From DATMNI01 sp035570275 (GTDB lineage Bacteria > Acidobacteriota > Terriglobia > Bryobacterales > Bryobacteraceae), in assembly GCA_035570275.1 (NCBI GenBank), contig DATMNI010000299.1, forward strand, positions 1 through 27,891: 27,891 nt of DNA, read 5' to 3'. The position numbers and the translations under genes were made by a program. The notes beneath the pieces are model-generated. The model was not told where the DNA came from. It did no database searches and saw only the letters and a program-made list of their open reading frames with translations. Every line of letters starts with the position of its first letter. Position 1 is the stretch's first letter. Shown here in pieces: positions 15,770-23,641 of this stretch.

Positions 15770-15799
15770 GGACAGACCATCGTCGTTCGTGGTCTGTTA
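15770..15799. repeat. Dispersed hairpin repeat, type 2, copy E
   Basis: ACAGACCA (15772-15779) pairs perfectly with TGGTCTGT (15790-15797). It is preceded by GTGG, the reverse complement of the CCAC that ends the type 1 copies. The nearest relative is the copy at 6473-6502. Confidence 0.75.
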
Positions 15800-15993
15800 T
15801 GCCTCGCCAGACACTCGCCGGTGTAGTTGTGAACGCTCTCCGGATGGGGAGGCGGTTCGACGGTTCAACCAACTCCACGCGTGCGTGTCATTCCCAATCA
15901 GGTCCACGCGATCTCCAACGGCACACCGCAATGCCCACCATCATGCGATGGCTCAACAAGAGAACCATGGCGAGGGTCAAGCGCGGGCTAAGT

Positions 15994-16025
15994 GACAGAC
16001 GACACAACCCGATCGTCTGTCCCAC
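15994..16025. repeat. Dispersed hairpin repeat, type 1, copy C
   Basis: GACAGACGA (15994-16002) pairs with TCGTCTGTC (16013-16021) around CACAACCCGA, followed by CCAC. It differs from the copy at 6522 by one loop base. Confidence 0.85.
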
Positions 16026-16056
16026 TCTGGCCCGACCAGAATGTAGAAACTCCAGC

Positions 16057-16077
16057 CCGCGACCCAGAGGGTCGCGG
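16057..16077. repeat. Palindrome CCGCGACCC-AGA-GGGTCGCGG
   Basis: Perfect 9-bp arms around AGA, followed by CCAC. The same core (GCGACCCAGAGGGTCGCG, then one base, then CCAC) forms the right arm of the insertion inside the next gene at 17509-17534. This is a second dispersed palindrome family in the window. Confidence 0.85.
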
Positions 16078-16179
16078 CCACTCCCGTATACTAGAATGAA
16101 CAAGCCCCGGCGGGCAGCGCCAGCACGGCCGCGGACCACGCTTTCGTCCTAAGCCATTTCTTACCGGAGGCGATTTCGA

Positions 16180-19100
16180 ATGTCCTCGTCCATCGTCAAG
16201 CAACCTCGCACTCCCAGGAACCGGGAACTCGACCGCTACATCAATCTCAAGCTGGCAGCCCTCGGCCAGCCGACCAATCGCCTGACCGCGGACACCGAGT
16301 TCCTGGAATTCGCCCGCCCGCTGCTCCGCAACTACTACCAGAAGGATCAACTGCTGGGCAGCCATCTGTGCCCGGCCGACGCCCGCATACAAGCCTTCGT
16401 GGACGCCTATCTGGCCGACGTCTGCCCAGCGGGCGCCGCGCACCTTCCGGTCAACACGTTTGTCCTGGACCGCGCCGGCATTGGGCGCGTCATGTCGGTG
16501 CCCGCCGGCACCGATCATTTCTCCTCGGATTGTCTCGACTCCTACCGCGTCCCGCAGGGTGTGCTGCACAATCCCAAGAGCGACCGCCGCACGACCCAGG
16601 GGCTTTTTCACATTGTCGAAGGCGGGCTGCCGGTTCCCACCGACAAGGTTGCGGTACCCAGGCAAGCGTTCGCGGCGCTATGGGCCGCGGCATTGCGGCC
16701 GGGCGCCGATCTTTTGCGGCTACCCTACACCGCCGACCAGGAGGAGCAGGTTCGTTGTTTCGTGTCGCTTCTGCTGCGGCCGCTGGTCTGCCCCGCTACC
16801 GGGCGCGAAGGCGAGAAGTCGATGGAGATCCGCTTCATCGCTCCCGGCAGCCTGGTCAGCAACCTCGACTTCGTGGAGAGCATCTTCGGCAACGGCGGCG
16901 ATCCCGATCTTCCCGAAAACGACGCCGCCCTGGACGGGCTCCATTGGACCGGGCACACCGGTTGCGTGGTCCTGGCCCCGCACCTGGCGGGAATGCGCAA
17001 GAAGGATCTCGGCCTGCTTCACGTCAGCCAGGCGACCCCGCGCCAGCAGCGCGACGGCATGTGCTGGAGCGACGAGGACGAACGCTACAACGACGGACGC
17101 GCCTTCAAACTGGCTTGCCGCGACCACCGCGGCGTCATGGTCACCATCATTGCCGACAACTACTACGGCTACTGCAAGAAAGAGGTCAAGACCCAAATCA
17201 GCTACGCCGCCAATCTTTTCGGGCTTTGCGAGGAAGAACATGCCGGCGGCGCCCTCGCCATCGCCACCTACGTGCTGGGTCAGGACTACTATGCCAGCGT
17301 AACCCCCAAACATCGTTTTGCCGATGCCATGCGCCTGCTCGGGCCCATGGTGGAACAGCACCCCGAAGGCTACGCCACCGACCGAAGGTTCCCCGACATC
17401 CATTACGTGCCCGAGAATGCCGCATTCCACGCCCGCGAGGGCTGGGTTGAGTGGGGCGGTGGCGGCGACCCTCTGGGTCGCGAGGAACCTGTGGGTGGCG
17501 GAGGTGCGCTCGCGACCCAGAGGGTCGCGACCACGATCACACTGCGCGCCGGCGCCGCCTACTTCCTGCCTTCGGGATTCGGCGTCCGTCTGGAAAAGCA
17601 GCTCCACGGCACCGCCTGGCGGCTGGTCGGCTCACGCCCGCGCGGCACGCTGTGCCACAAGCCGTGCACCGTCTCCGGCGGCGGGAAATCCGAAATCTCC
17701 AAATCCGTCGCCGACGTCATGCTGAAGGGTCCCGTCTTTGTCAGGGATTACCAGCGCGACATGGACCACGCGGCCGAAATTTTGAAAAAGGACTACTCCG
17801 CCATCTACCGCCGCCGCGCACCCGACGCCCGAACGCGGCGGCCCATCCTCAGCGCCGAACGCTCGCTTGGGTCCGTGATCCAGTTGCTGACGCCTTCACC
17901 CGAGTACACCGATGACTACAACGCCTGGGTGCGCAGCCTGTCGCAAATCATCCGCCAGCTTGTGTTCACCGTCAAGCGTTATTACCGCCCCGATTGGGGC
18001 GAGAGTTGGCGTGGGCATTTTACCGTGGACAGCATCAACGGCTCTCTGGGCCACGAGCTGAAATACGACGACCAGAAACTGGTCGGCAACTACATGCGCG
18101 TGGGATACGACCCCGATGGCTCCTGGCGCATCCACAAACTGCGGCCCGATTTCCGGCCGGCCGACAAGGTGCAGGTGGAAGACGATATCACCGTCTCAGT
18201 GGTTCTTCCCCGCGAAAGCCTCAGCGGTCTCGACCCCGAGTACGCCAACCCCAGCGTCAAGCTGGTGGCCAACTGCGAGCGCTTTTTGTTTCAGCGGCCG
18301 GATGACGCCATCTATCGCGGCGTAGACCAGCAGGCCGAATTCGACATAGCCAGTGCCGGCACCTTCCTATCCAACTACGAGCCTATTACCGTGACGCAGG
18401 CGCGCGCCATGGTGGACCACGTGGTGGAATTCGATCAGTATTCGAAACCGATGAAGCAGCTTCTGGAAAGCTTCGCAGCCAATCCCGAGACCGATTTCGT
18501 GGCCTCTTCGGCGCACCCGCGCATGGTCAATGGTGCGCCATCGACCAACCCGCGCTACCTGCAGCGCCGCCCCGACCTGGTCAATCCGCGCGACGCCTAT
18601 CTGGCCGAAATGGCCGCCCGGCTGGCGCGCGAAATCCCGGCCGGCCAGCCGGTCTACCTGCCCGTCAACGCCGTTATGGCCGGGCGCAGAAACAACCCGC
18701 CCGATCCCAAGGCCGGCCTGCCGGCGCTGGCTGTCCACGGTCCCATCCACTACCAGGAACTGCCGGAGCTGTTCATGGATTTCATTTGCAGCCTCACCGG
18801 AAAATCGCCGGCCACCACAGGCTTCGGCAGCGAGGGCGCGCTCACCAAAGGCCCCTTCAACGCCGTGTGGCCAGTGGTGGACCTGAACAACGCGCTGGTG
18901 TCGGCCATCCTGACCGGGTACGCGGGGTTCACCACTTCGGCCGGCTACCTGGGACCGCATTACAAAGTGCAGCACGATATCAGCCTGCTGATGCCGGAAA
19001 TCTGGTGCCGCATGCGCGTGGCGGAACGCGACCCCGAGTTTCTGATCGCCCACGGCTATCTGGAGAAGGTCTCGGATTTTTGCGTGGCAGGCCGCACCGT

Positions 19101-19656
19101 ATTGGCCAGCCGCCTGGGATACCGGGTGACGCTGCTGTTTGCCGACCACTTCCTGGGCCGGTTGTTCGAGACGCCGGACATGGTGTTCACCGAAAAGATG
19201 CTGCGCCCGGAACTGCAGGACATGGATCTGTTCGCCGAAGGCGTGGACAGCATCGTGGAAGCCCAGACCCGCGTGGCCGGGCAGTACTTCGAAGATGGCA
19301 GCGTGGATGCCGCCTGCCCGCCGCTGCGCACGCTGCTCCACATTATGGCTTCGGGCGCCTGGCAGGGCAAAGGCCTGGACGACCCCGAAGTGCGGGACAT
19401 GTTCACCCGCGGCTCACTGCTGGCCAGCGATTGGTACGCCGAGCGCCTGGGCGCCAAGCAATGCCGCGACGTGGCGTTATGGAAGCGGCATGAAGCTGCG
19501 CTGGAAGCCTTCCGCGCCAGCGGCGCCCCGGCCACCGGTGTGGACGCGGAGTGCCGCCTGGTTGAGGTGCGGAGACAACTGGCCAGAGTGAGCGCCCCCG
19601 AGTACTTGAAGGAGTTGGTGGGGACGATTGGGGCCGACCCGTTCCACGGGCAGTAA
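16180..19656 (+). CDS. Probable pyrophosphate-dependent PEP carboxykinase (large, about 1150 residues)
   Basis: A 1158-residue cytoplasmic protein without signal peptide or membrane segments, with GGAGG nine bases before the ATG. I recognise it tentatively as the PPi-type phosphoenolpyruvate carboxykinase family, described from Entamoeba and Propionibacterium, whose members are about 1100-1150 residues. They catalyse PEP + CO2 + Pi to and from oxaloacetate + PPi. Supporting features are the length, a P-loop-like SGGGKSEISKS near residues 498-508, Lys/Arg/Asp-rich blocks such as QATPRQQRDGMCWSDEDERY, and the conserved-looking TGFGSEGALTKGPFNAVWPV near 880. Residues about 427-452 (GDPLGREEPVGGGGALATQR and flanks) are encoded by an inserted palindromic repeat. 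If the family call is wrong, the gene is still a large conserved-looking enzyme with an intact frame. Confidence 0.55.
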   Translation: MSSSIVKQPRTPRNRELDRYINLKLAALGQPTNRLTADTEFLEFARPLLRNYYQKDQLLGSHLCPADARIQAFVDAYLADVCPAGAAHLPVNTFVLDRAGIGRVMSVPAGTDHFSSDCLDSYRVPQGVLHNPKSDRRTTQGLFHIVEGGLPVPTDKVAVPRQAFAALWAAALRPGADLLRLPYTADQEEQVRCFVSLLLRPLVCPATGREGEKSMEIRFIAPGSLVSNLDFVESIFGNGGDPDLPENDAALDGLHWTGHTGCVVLAPHLAGMRKKDLGLLHVSQATPRQQRDGMCWSDEDERYNDGRAFKLACRDHRGVMVTIIADNYYGYCKKEVKTQISYAANLFGLCEEEHAGGALAIATYVLGQDYYASVTPKHRFADAMRLLGPMVEQHPEGYATDRRFPDIHYVPENAAFHAREGWVEWGGGGDPLGREEPVGGGGALATQRVATTITLRAGAAYFLPSGFGVRLEKQLHGTAWRLVGSRPRGTLCHKPCTVSGGGKSEISKSVADVMLKGPVFVRDYQRDMDHAAEILKKDYSAIYRRRAPDARTRRPILSAERSLGSVIQLLTPSPEYTDDYNAWVRSLSQIIRQLVFTVKRYYRPDWGESWRGHFTVDSINGSLGHELKYDDQKLVGNYMRVGYDPDGSWRIHKLRPDFRPADKVQVEDDITVSVVLPRESLSGLDPEYANPSVKLVANCERFLFQRPDDAIYRGVDQQAEFDIASAGTFLSNYEPITVTQARAMVDHVVEFDQYSKPMKQLLESFAANPETDFVASSAHPRMVNGAPSTNPRYLQRRPDLVNPRDAYLAEMAARLAREIPAGQPVYLPVNAVMAGRRNNPPDPKAGLPALAVHGPIHYQELPELFMDFICSLTGKSPATTGFGSEGALTKGPFNAVWPVVDLNNALVSAILTGYAGFTTSAGYLGPHYKVQHDISLLMPEIWCRMRVAERDPEFLIAHGYLEKVSDFCVAGRTVLASRLGYRVTLLFADHFLGRLFETPDMVFTEKMLRPELQDMDLFAEGVDSIVEAQTRVAGQYFEDGSVDAACPPLRTLLHIMASGAWQGKGLDDPEVRDMFTRGSLLASDWYAERLGAKQCRDVALWKRHEAALEAFRASGAPATGVDAECRLVEVRRQLARVSAPEYLKELVGTIGADPFHGQ
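17459..17534. repeat. 76-bp palindromic repeat inserted in frame in the carboxykinase-like gene
   Basis: Two 26-base arms (17459-17484 and 17509-17534) are inverted copies matching at all but two or three positions, with a 24-base centre. Each arm itself contains the palindrome CGACCC-N3-GGGTCG, also found at 16057-16077. The layout resembles a paired REP element. It adds about 25 residues rich in Gly between RPxxxWVEWGG-like and TITLRAGAAYFLP segments without breaking the frame. Confidence 0.85.
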
Positions 19657-19856
19657 TAAACTCGCGACGGGCAGCCCAGGACGTAAGCACAGGACGCCAG
19701 GCCAGAACGTCGACGCCACCTGCGCAAGCCCGCCCGAGCTGGCACACTAGACCGCCAACGAAGCCCTGGCGCCGTCTCGCAGCGCTTGTTCAGGTGACAA
19801 TGGCAGTACGGGCAGTCAGATTCGTGGGTTCCTAGGCACAGCATATCGGCCCGGAG

Positions 19857-20750
19857 GTGATTTATACTGGGCTCGTGCAAAAATCTCTGATCGTTCCAGC
19901 CCTGTTTTCCGTGCTGTTTCTGGCATCCTGCGCCAGGCAGGATTCGGCTACGGCCCCGGCTGCCGCGGACCTGCCGCATGCCACCGTGGTGATGCGCGAC
20001 GGCGCCAGGCTGACGGGCACGGTGGCTGCCAGTACGCCCACTGAGATCACGCTGAACGTGGATGGCGGCGCCCCCCGCACTGTGGCGATGAGGGATGTGC
20101 GGCGCGTGGATTACGGCGAGGCTCCCGCGTCCGGGGCGGCGAGCGGCGGTGTGCCCACATCCGCGGTCGTATCTACACACGAAGACCATCATCACGCCGA
20201 ACGGGCAGCCATCCAGACCAGGACGTTCATTTTGCCGGTGGGCACCGAAGTGCCGGTTCGCACCGAGGAGACTATCGACTCCACGAAGGCGGTGGAAGGC
20301 CAGCTATTCGCCGCCGAAGTGGCCGGCAACGTGAAGGATGCCGACGGGGCCGTGGTAATTCCGGCCGGTGCCAACGCGACCGTCGTAATCAAGTCCGCTT
20401 CCCAGGGTGGAAGGTTCAAGGGCGCTTCCGATCTGGTGCTCGACATGCGCTCGGTCTCGGTGGAGGGACAGCAATACGCCCTCAGTACCACGGACCTCGC
20501 GACAAAGGGCAGGGATGGCGTGGGCGTGAACAAGCGGACGGGCGAATTCGGCGGCGGCGGCGCGGCGGTGGGAGCAATTATCGGCGCCATCGCCGGCGGC
20601 GGAAAAGGCGCGGGAATTGGAGCCGGTGCCGGAGGGGGCGCTGGTTTGCTGACGGAGATCCTGACCAAAGGCGGGTCGATCAAGGTCCCGGCGGAAACGG
20701 TGCTTACTTTTAAGCTGGACCAGTCCCTGAGGGTGGTGGAGGCGCGATAG
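19857..20750 (+). CDS. Putative lipoprotein with C-terminal glycine-zipper segment
   Basis: The best start is GTG at 19875 (Val7 of the longer frame), giving a lipoprotein signal peptide with lipobox LASC; the GTG at 19857 overlaps GGAGG. The mature protein has a stretch like VMRDGARLTGTVAASTPTEI, typical of small beta-barrel stress or surface proteins. After a His-rich spacer (EDHHH) comes a beta-rich domain (ILPVGTEVPVRTEETIDSTK to DLATKGRDGVG). Next is a Gly-rich hydrophobic stretch, GGGAAVGAIIGAIAGGGKGA, that reads as a glycine zipper able to insert in a membrane. The end is IKVPAETVLTFKLDQSLRV. The type is common in Acidobacteria, with no known function. The M28 peptidase starts 20-30 bases downstream, so both may be exported from one transcript. 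Confidence 0.7.
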   Translation: MIYTGLVQKSLIVPALFSVLFLASCARQDSATAPAAADLPHATVVMRDGARLTGTVAASTPTEITLNVDGGAPRTVAMRDVRRVDYGEAPASGAASGGVPTSAVVSTHEDHHHAERAAIQTRTFILPVGTEVPVRTEETIDSTKAVEGQLFAAEVAGNVKDADGAVVIPAGANATVVIKSASQGGRFKGASDLVLDMRSVSVEGQQYALSTTDLATKGRDGVGVNKRTGEFGGGGAAVGAIIGAIAGGGKGAGIGAGAGGGAGLLTEILTKGGSIKVPAETVLTFKLDQSLRVVEAR

Positions 20751-20769
20751 GAGGCACGGGCGTGCGATA

Positions 20770-22212
20770 GTGTCTCTTATGACATTACGCGCTTCCGTAT
20801 TGTGCCTGACCGCTTGCCTGACCATTTGCCTGGTCCTTGCCGTGGCTGCACCCGCGTGCTTTGCGGCCGATTCGCCGAACCTGACCGACCATTACCGCGC
20901 CACTGCCGACAAGCTCATCGATGCGGCTTTGGCCGATAACGACGGTTACAACCGGCTGGCCTATCTGTGTTACCGCATCGGCAACCGCTTGAGCGGTTCG
21001 GCAGGTTTGGCCCAGGCTATCGCCTGGTCGGCCGAACAGATGAAGGCCGCGGGGTTGAGCAATGTGCGGGTCATCCCGGTGAAGGTGCCGCACTGGGTCC
21101 GCGGCGCGGAATCGGCGCGCATGGTGGCGCCCCTGGACAAACCCCTGCATATGCTGGGACTGGGCGGCAGCATCGCCACGCCGCCGGGTGGAATTACGGC
21201 GGATGTGGTGGCGGTGGCGACCTTCGACGAGTTGGCGAAACTCGGGCGCGAAAAGATTCAGGGCAGGATCGTGCTCTACAACGAGGAATACCATGGCTAT
21301 GGGCCCACGCGTGTATACCGCGCCACCGGGGCATCGCGCGCCGCGGCGTTCGGCGCGGCCGCGGCGCTGGTGCGGTCGGCCACGCCCTTGGCCATGCAGA
21401 TCCCGCACACCGGCGAGATGAACTATGACGAGAACCAGCCCAGGATTCCGACGGCCGCGGTGTCGCCGGAGGATGCCATGACGATGGCGCGGCTGGTGGC
21501 CGACGGCGTGCCGGTGAAGGTGCATCTGGAAATGAGCGCGCACCAGGAGCCGGATGTGGATTCGGGCGACGTGATCGGCGAGATCCCCGGCAGCGAGCAT
21601 CCCGAAGAAGTGGTGGTGATGGGCGGCCATATCGATTCCTGGGACGTTGGGCAGGGTGCGCAGGACGATGGCGCCTCCGTCGTCGCCTGCCTGCAGGCGG
21701 TGGCCCTCATGAAGAAGCTGGGCTTGCAGCCGCGCCGCACAATTCGGGTGGCGTTCTGGGTGAACGAAGAGAACGGCGGGCGGGGCGGCGTGGCTTACCG
21801 CGAGTTCGTTGGCAAGGACATCGGGAATCAGGTTGCGGCTATTGAAATGGATGGGGGCGCCGAAGCGCCGCGTGGCTACGGCGCCGGTGTGGATGCCGCC
21901 TCCATGGAGATGCTGAAGCAGATCGGCGCCCTGCTGGAGCGTGTGGGCGCCGGCGAAATCACCGGCGGCGGCGGGGGTTCCGACATTGGCCCGCTGCTGC
22001 GCGATGGCGTGCCGGGCCTGGGCGAGCGCACCGTGGGCACGCATTACTTCGATTGGCACCACACCGAGGCCGACACGCTGGATAAGGTGAACCCGGACGA
22101 TTTTCGCAAGAACATGGCGTCCCTGGCGGTGATGGGCTACGTGCTGGCGGACATGCCGGGCAAGCTGACGGCGGTGGCCGGAGGCGGCAGGCGCGGCGCG
22201 CCCCAAGAGTAG
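20770..22212 (+). CDS. Secreted M28 family zinc metallopeptidase
   Basis: A 480-residue (477 from ATG 20779) di-zinc aminopeptidase/carboxypeptidase with a Sec signal peptide ending near ACFAADS. A protease-associated domain is inserted at about 130-240. By the longer numbering, the candidate metal ligands are His287 of GGHIDSWD, the Asp pair 299-300 of QDDGAS, Glu334 next to catalytic Glu333 in NEENGG, Asp361 of EMDGG and His431 of DWHHTEADTLDKV. These match the H-D-E-D-H set of M28. GTG at 20770 and ATG at 20779 are both possible starts. It probably trims peptides in the periplasm or outside the cell. The C-terminus ends in a Gly/Arg-rich tail. Confidence 0.93.
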   Translation: MSLMTLRASVLCLTACLTICLVLAVAAPACFAADSPNLTDHYRATADKLIDAALADNDGYNRLAYLCYRIGNRLSGSAGLAQAIAWSAEQMKAAGLSNVRVIPVKVPHWVRGAESARMVAPLDKPLHMLGLGGSIATPPGGITADVVAVATFDELAKLGREKIQGRIVLYNEEYHGYGPTRVYRATGASRAAAFGAAAALVRSATPLAMQIPHTGEMNYDENQPRIPTAAVSPEDAMTMARLVADGVPVKVHLEMSAHQEPDVDSGDVIGEIPGSEHPEEVVVMGGHIDSWDVGQGAQDDGASVVACLQAVALMKKLGLQPRRTIRVAFWVNEENGGRGGVAYREFVGKDIGNQVAAIEMDGGAEAPRGYGAGVDAASMEMLKQIGALLERVGAGEITGGGGGSDIGPLLRDGVPGLGERTVGTHYFDWHHTEADTLDKVNPDDFRKNMASLAVMGYVLADMPGKLTAVAGGGRRGAPQE

Positions 22213-22220
22213 CCCGGACT

Positions 22221-22255
22221 CGCGGTGTCAAAGTAACCGCGACCCGCGGTGTCAA
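22221..22255. repeat. Direct repeat of CGCGGTGTCAA
   Basis: CGCGGTGTCAA occurs at 22221-22231 and again at 22245-22255, 24 bases apart, with AACCG following each copy after a few bases. It lies in the 170-base gap between the peptidase and the S4 protein. It could be a degenerate tandem repeat or a regulator binding pair. Confidence 0.45.
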
Positions 22256-22382
22256 GCTGCAACCGGGGGCGGAACCGCGAAGGTGGCCGCTCCTCTGCCC
22301 GGGGCGTTCTCAAGCTTGAGTGTTGCGCAACCGCGGCACAGATGGCCCACTGGGAACGCCGCATTGATACGAGAATGGGATC

Positions 22383-22763
22383 ATGACCCGCGTGAGAATG
22401 GACAAGTGGCTCTGGGCCGCCCGATTCTTCAAAACACGCGCGCTGGCTGCACGGGCATGTGAAATGGGCAGGATTGAGTCCAACGGACAGCCCGCCAAGG
22501 CTGGGCGCGAGGTCCGGGCGGGCGACCTGTTGCAAGTGAAGAACGATGGCGGCGACTTCCGGGTGGAGGTCCTCGCACTCAGTGAAATGCGCGGGCCGGC
22601 AGCGGTGGCGCAGACGCTCTACCGGGAGACCGAGGCGAGCCGGGAGTTGCGGCTAAAGTTGGCGGAAGAGCGCAAAGCCATGGGGTTTTTCGAAGAGTTG
22701 CGGGAGGGCAGGCCATCCAAACGCGACCGGCGTGAAATCGACCGGCTCCGGGGCAGAGTGTAA
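22383..22763 (+). CDS. hslR: S4-domain RNA-binding protein, Hsp15-like
   Basis: A 126-residue protein with an S4 fold at residues about 4-65: MDKWLWAARFFKTRALAARA, then GRIESNGQPAKAGREVRAGD. Hsp15 (HslR) recognises nascent-chain-blocked 50S subunits and recycles them after heat shock. The basic C-terminal tail (RPSKRDRREIDRLRGRV) agrees with RNA binding and is typical of this family. The gene is complete and preceded by the direct repeat at 22221-22255; it has no close partner gene. The family assignment is firm; the specific Hsp15 role is inferred from the family. Confidence 0.88.
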   Translation: MTRVRMDKWLWAARFFKTRALAARACEMGRIESNGQPAKAGREVRAGDLLQVKNDGGDFRVEVLALSEMRGPAAVAQTLYRETEASRELRLKLAEERKAMGFFEELREGRPSKRDRREIDRLRGRV

Positions 22764-22879
22764 CGTAATGTAACAATCGTTTGGATGGACCACCACACGC
22801 TTTGCGGCTGTCAGCGTCGCCGGCGATAGTCTGGATATGCCCGGCGGCCTTTATCTTGATTGTGATTGTTGGGCTGGCT

Positions 22880-23020
22880 TTCGACATCACCCAGTTCAAT
22901 ACCGTGACCGCGCACCAGCGCGCCTCCGACATACGCACCTTCGACAACCAGTTCAACAATCTGCGGCGCGATCCGGTGAAACAACTGGACGTGAGCATGA
23001 CCAAGAATTTCGCAAAAAAT
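22880..23020 (+). pseudogene. TonB-dependent receptor, fragment near the C-terminus
   Basis: The stretch FDITQFNTVTAHQRASDIRT, then FDNQFNNLRRDPVKQLDVSM and TKNF matches the late barrel region of long acidobacterial receptors. There a phrase like NLRxDxxxxLDxSxxKNF comes shortly before the last strands. The frame then enters AT-rich non-coding sequence and the last strands are missing. Nothing upstream of 22880 resembles the rest of the barrel, so only about 47 residues survive. Confidence 0.65.
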
Positions 23021-23023
23021 TAC

Positions 23024-23093
23024 TTGACTCACCCAATCAAAAGAAGTACCACGACTATGGTACTGATATATAGAAGTTCTTGCCAGGAGGATG
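23024..23093 (+). promoter_or_regulatory. Orphan promoter-operator-RBS block
   Basis: In order on the plus strand: TTGACT (23024-23029), the inverted repeat AGTACCA-N6-TGGTACT (23045-23064), ATATATAGAA (23066-23075), and AGGAGG (23085-23090) running straight into ATG. The arrangement looks like the control region of a regulated gene, yet no plus-strand gene follows. Palindromes containing GTAC are typical of PadR-type operators, but no PadR gene is in view. ATATATAGAA and a GTACT core also occur in the repeat at 8190-8232. Confidence 0.4.
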
Positions 23094-23105
23094 GCGCCAG
23101 CAGCG

Positions 23106-23438
23106 TTAGTCCCAAGGCCCTTCGGCTTCCCGCCTGCGGCAATAACGCTCCCACGCGAGTCTGCGCAGGTACGGACGCCAGAGCCGCCTGCTAATCAACA
23201 CGCTCAATGCCACAGGGGGTATGGCCAAGAGCCAGGTCGGGTGGTGCGCCGTTTGCAGTATCGCAATCTCCAGTGCGCATGCGATCCATGCGCCCCATAT
23301 CGGCACCGTGAACATCCAGACCGCTACGAAGGTCTGCTTATAATCTGGCTTTCGCCCGAGCGCCATCGCGCCGAAGACAAACAGGCTGGCCACGACGAAG
23401 ACGACGCCGAAGTATTGCAGGGAAAGCTGCCAAGTCAT
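23106..23438 (-). CDS. Small three-helix membrane protein of unknown function
   Basis: A frame is open from ATG 23459, but the internal ATG at 23438 (MTWQLSLQYFGVV) has AAGG five bases upstream and overlaps the stop of the preceding frame in an ATGA overlap, so I prefer it; the product is 110 residues. Three hydrophobic stretches are visible: YFGVVFVVASLFVFGAMAL, a second from about VAVWMFTVPIWGAWIACALE, and a third TWLLAIPPVALSVLI. A positively charged tail (SRRLWRPYLRRLAWERYCRR) suggests a cytoplasmic C-terminus. No family was recognised. Confidence 0.6.
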   Translation of the reverse strand: MTWQLSLQYFGVVFVVASLFVFGAMALGRKPDYKQTFVAVWMFTVPIWGAWIACALEIAILQTAHHPTWLLAIPPVALSVLISRRLWRPYLRRLAWERYCRRREAEGPWD

Positions 23439-23641
23439 AACGCCTTGTTGTAGTTCCATAAAGGGCAGTCCCGAGTCTCAACTCTCGCACATCCGATACC
23501 GATTTCGGCAGACCTGTAGGTACCGAAGAGGTACCACTGAAAGCCGCCGTCGCTTGCCATGGCGCGCACCGAAAAACACCGGCGGTTGACCTCCTCCCGC
23601 TGGTGATCCAATTCACCGTGGCGCGACCGTGTTGAACGCAC
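23435..23641 (-). CDS. Small hypothetical protein, coupled to the downstream membrane protein
   Basis: A 68-codon minus-strand frame with stop TGA at 23437-23435, overlapping the next ATG by four bases, which is the main reason to believe it. The likely coding part is DHQREEVNRRCFSVRAMASD and GGFQWYLFGTYRSAEIGIGC; the start is unclear (a TTG or GTG may be used). No signal peptide, membrane segment or known motif is seen. It may also be the decayed end of a longer gene. Confidence 0.3.
   Translation of the reverse strand: MRSTRSRHGELDHQREEVNRRCFSVRAMASDGGFQWYLFGTYRSAEIGIGCARVETRDCPLWNYNKAL

Larger units (their letters stand above)
15729..16179. other. Gene-free repeat-bearing stretch before the carboxykinase-like gene
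   Basis: No protein-coding frame here looks real. The stretch holds three palindromic repeats (15770-15799, 15994-16025, 16057-16077). It also holds a TATACT (16087-16092) that could be the -10 box of the gene at 16180, although no -35 is evident. GGAGG at 16166-16170 is that gene's ribosome binding site. The part from 15800 to 15990 shows nothing recognisable. Confidence 0.5.

Noticed and set aside
19056..20195. A 379-codon minus-strand frame with a Cys-rich stretch (CPYCHCHLNKRC) over 19780-19850
   Set aside because: It overlaps the ends of two well-supported plus-strand genes. The Cys cluster is short and has no start or partner motif, so it is more likely chance.
20785..22206. A 473-codon minus-strand frame opposite the M28 peptidase
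   Set aside because: His/Arg-rich composition is typical of the antisense of a GC-rich gene; the plus strand carries complete M28 metal motifs.
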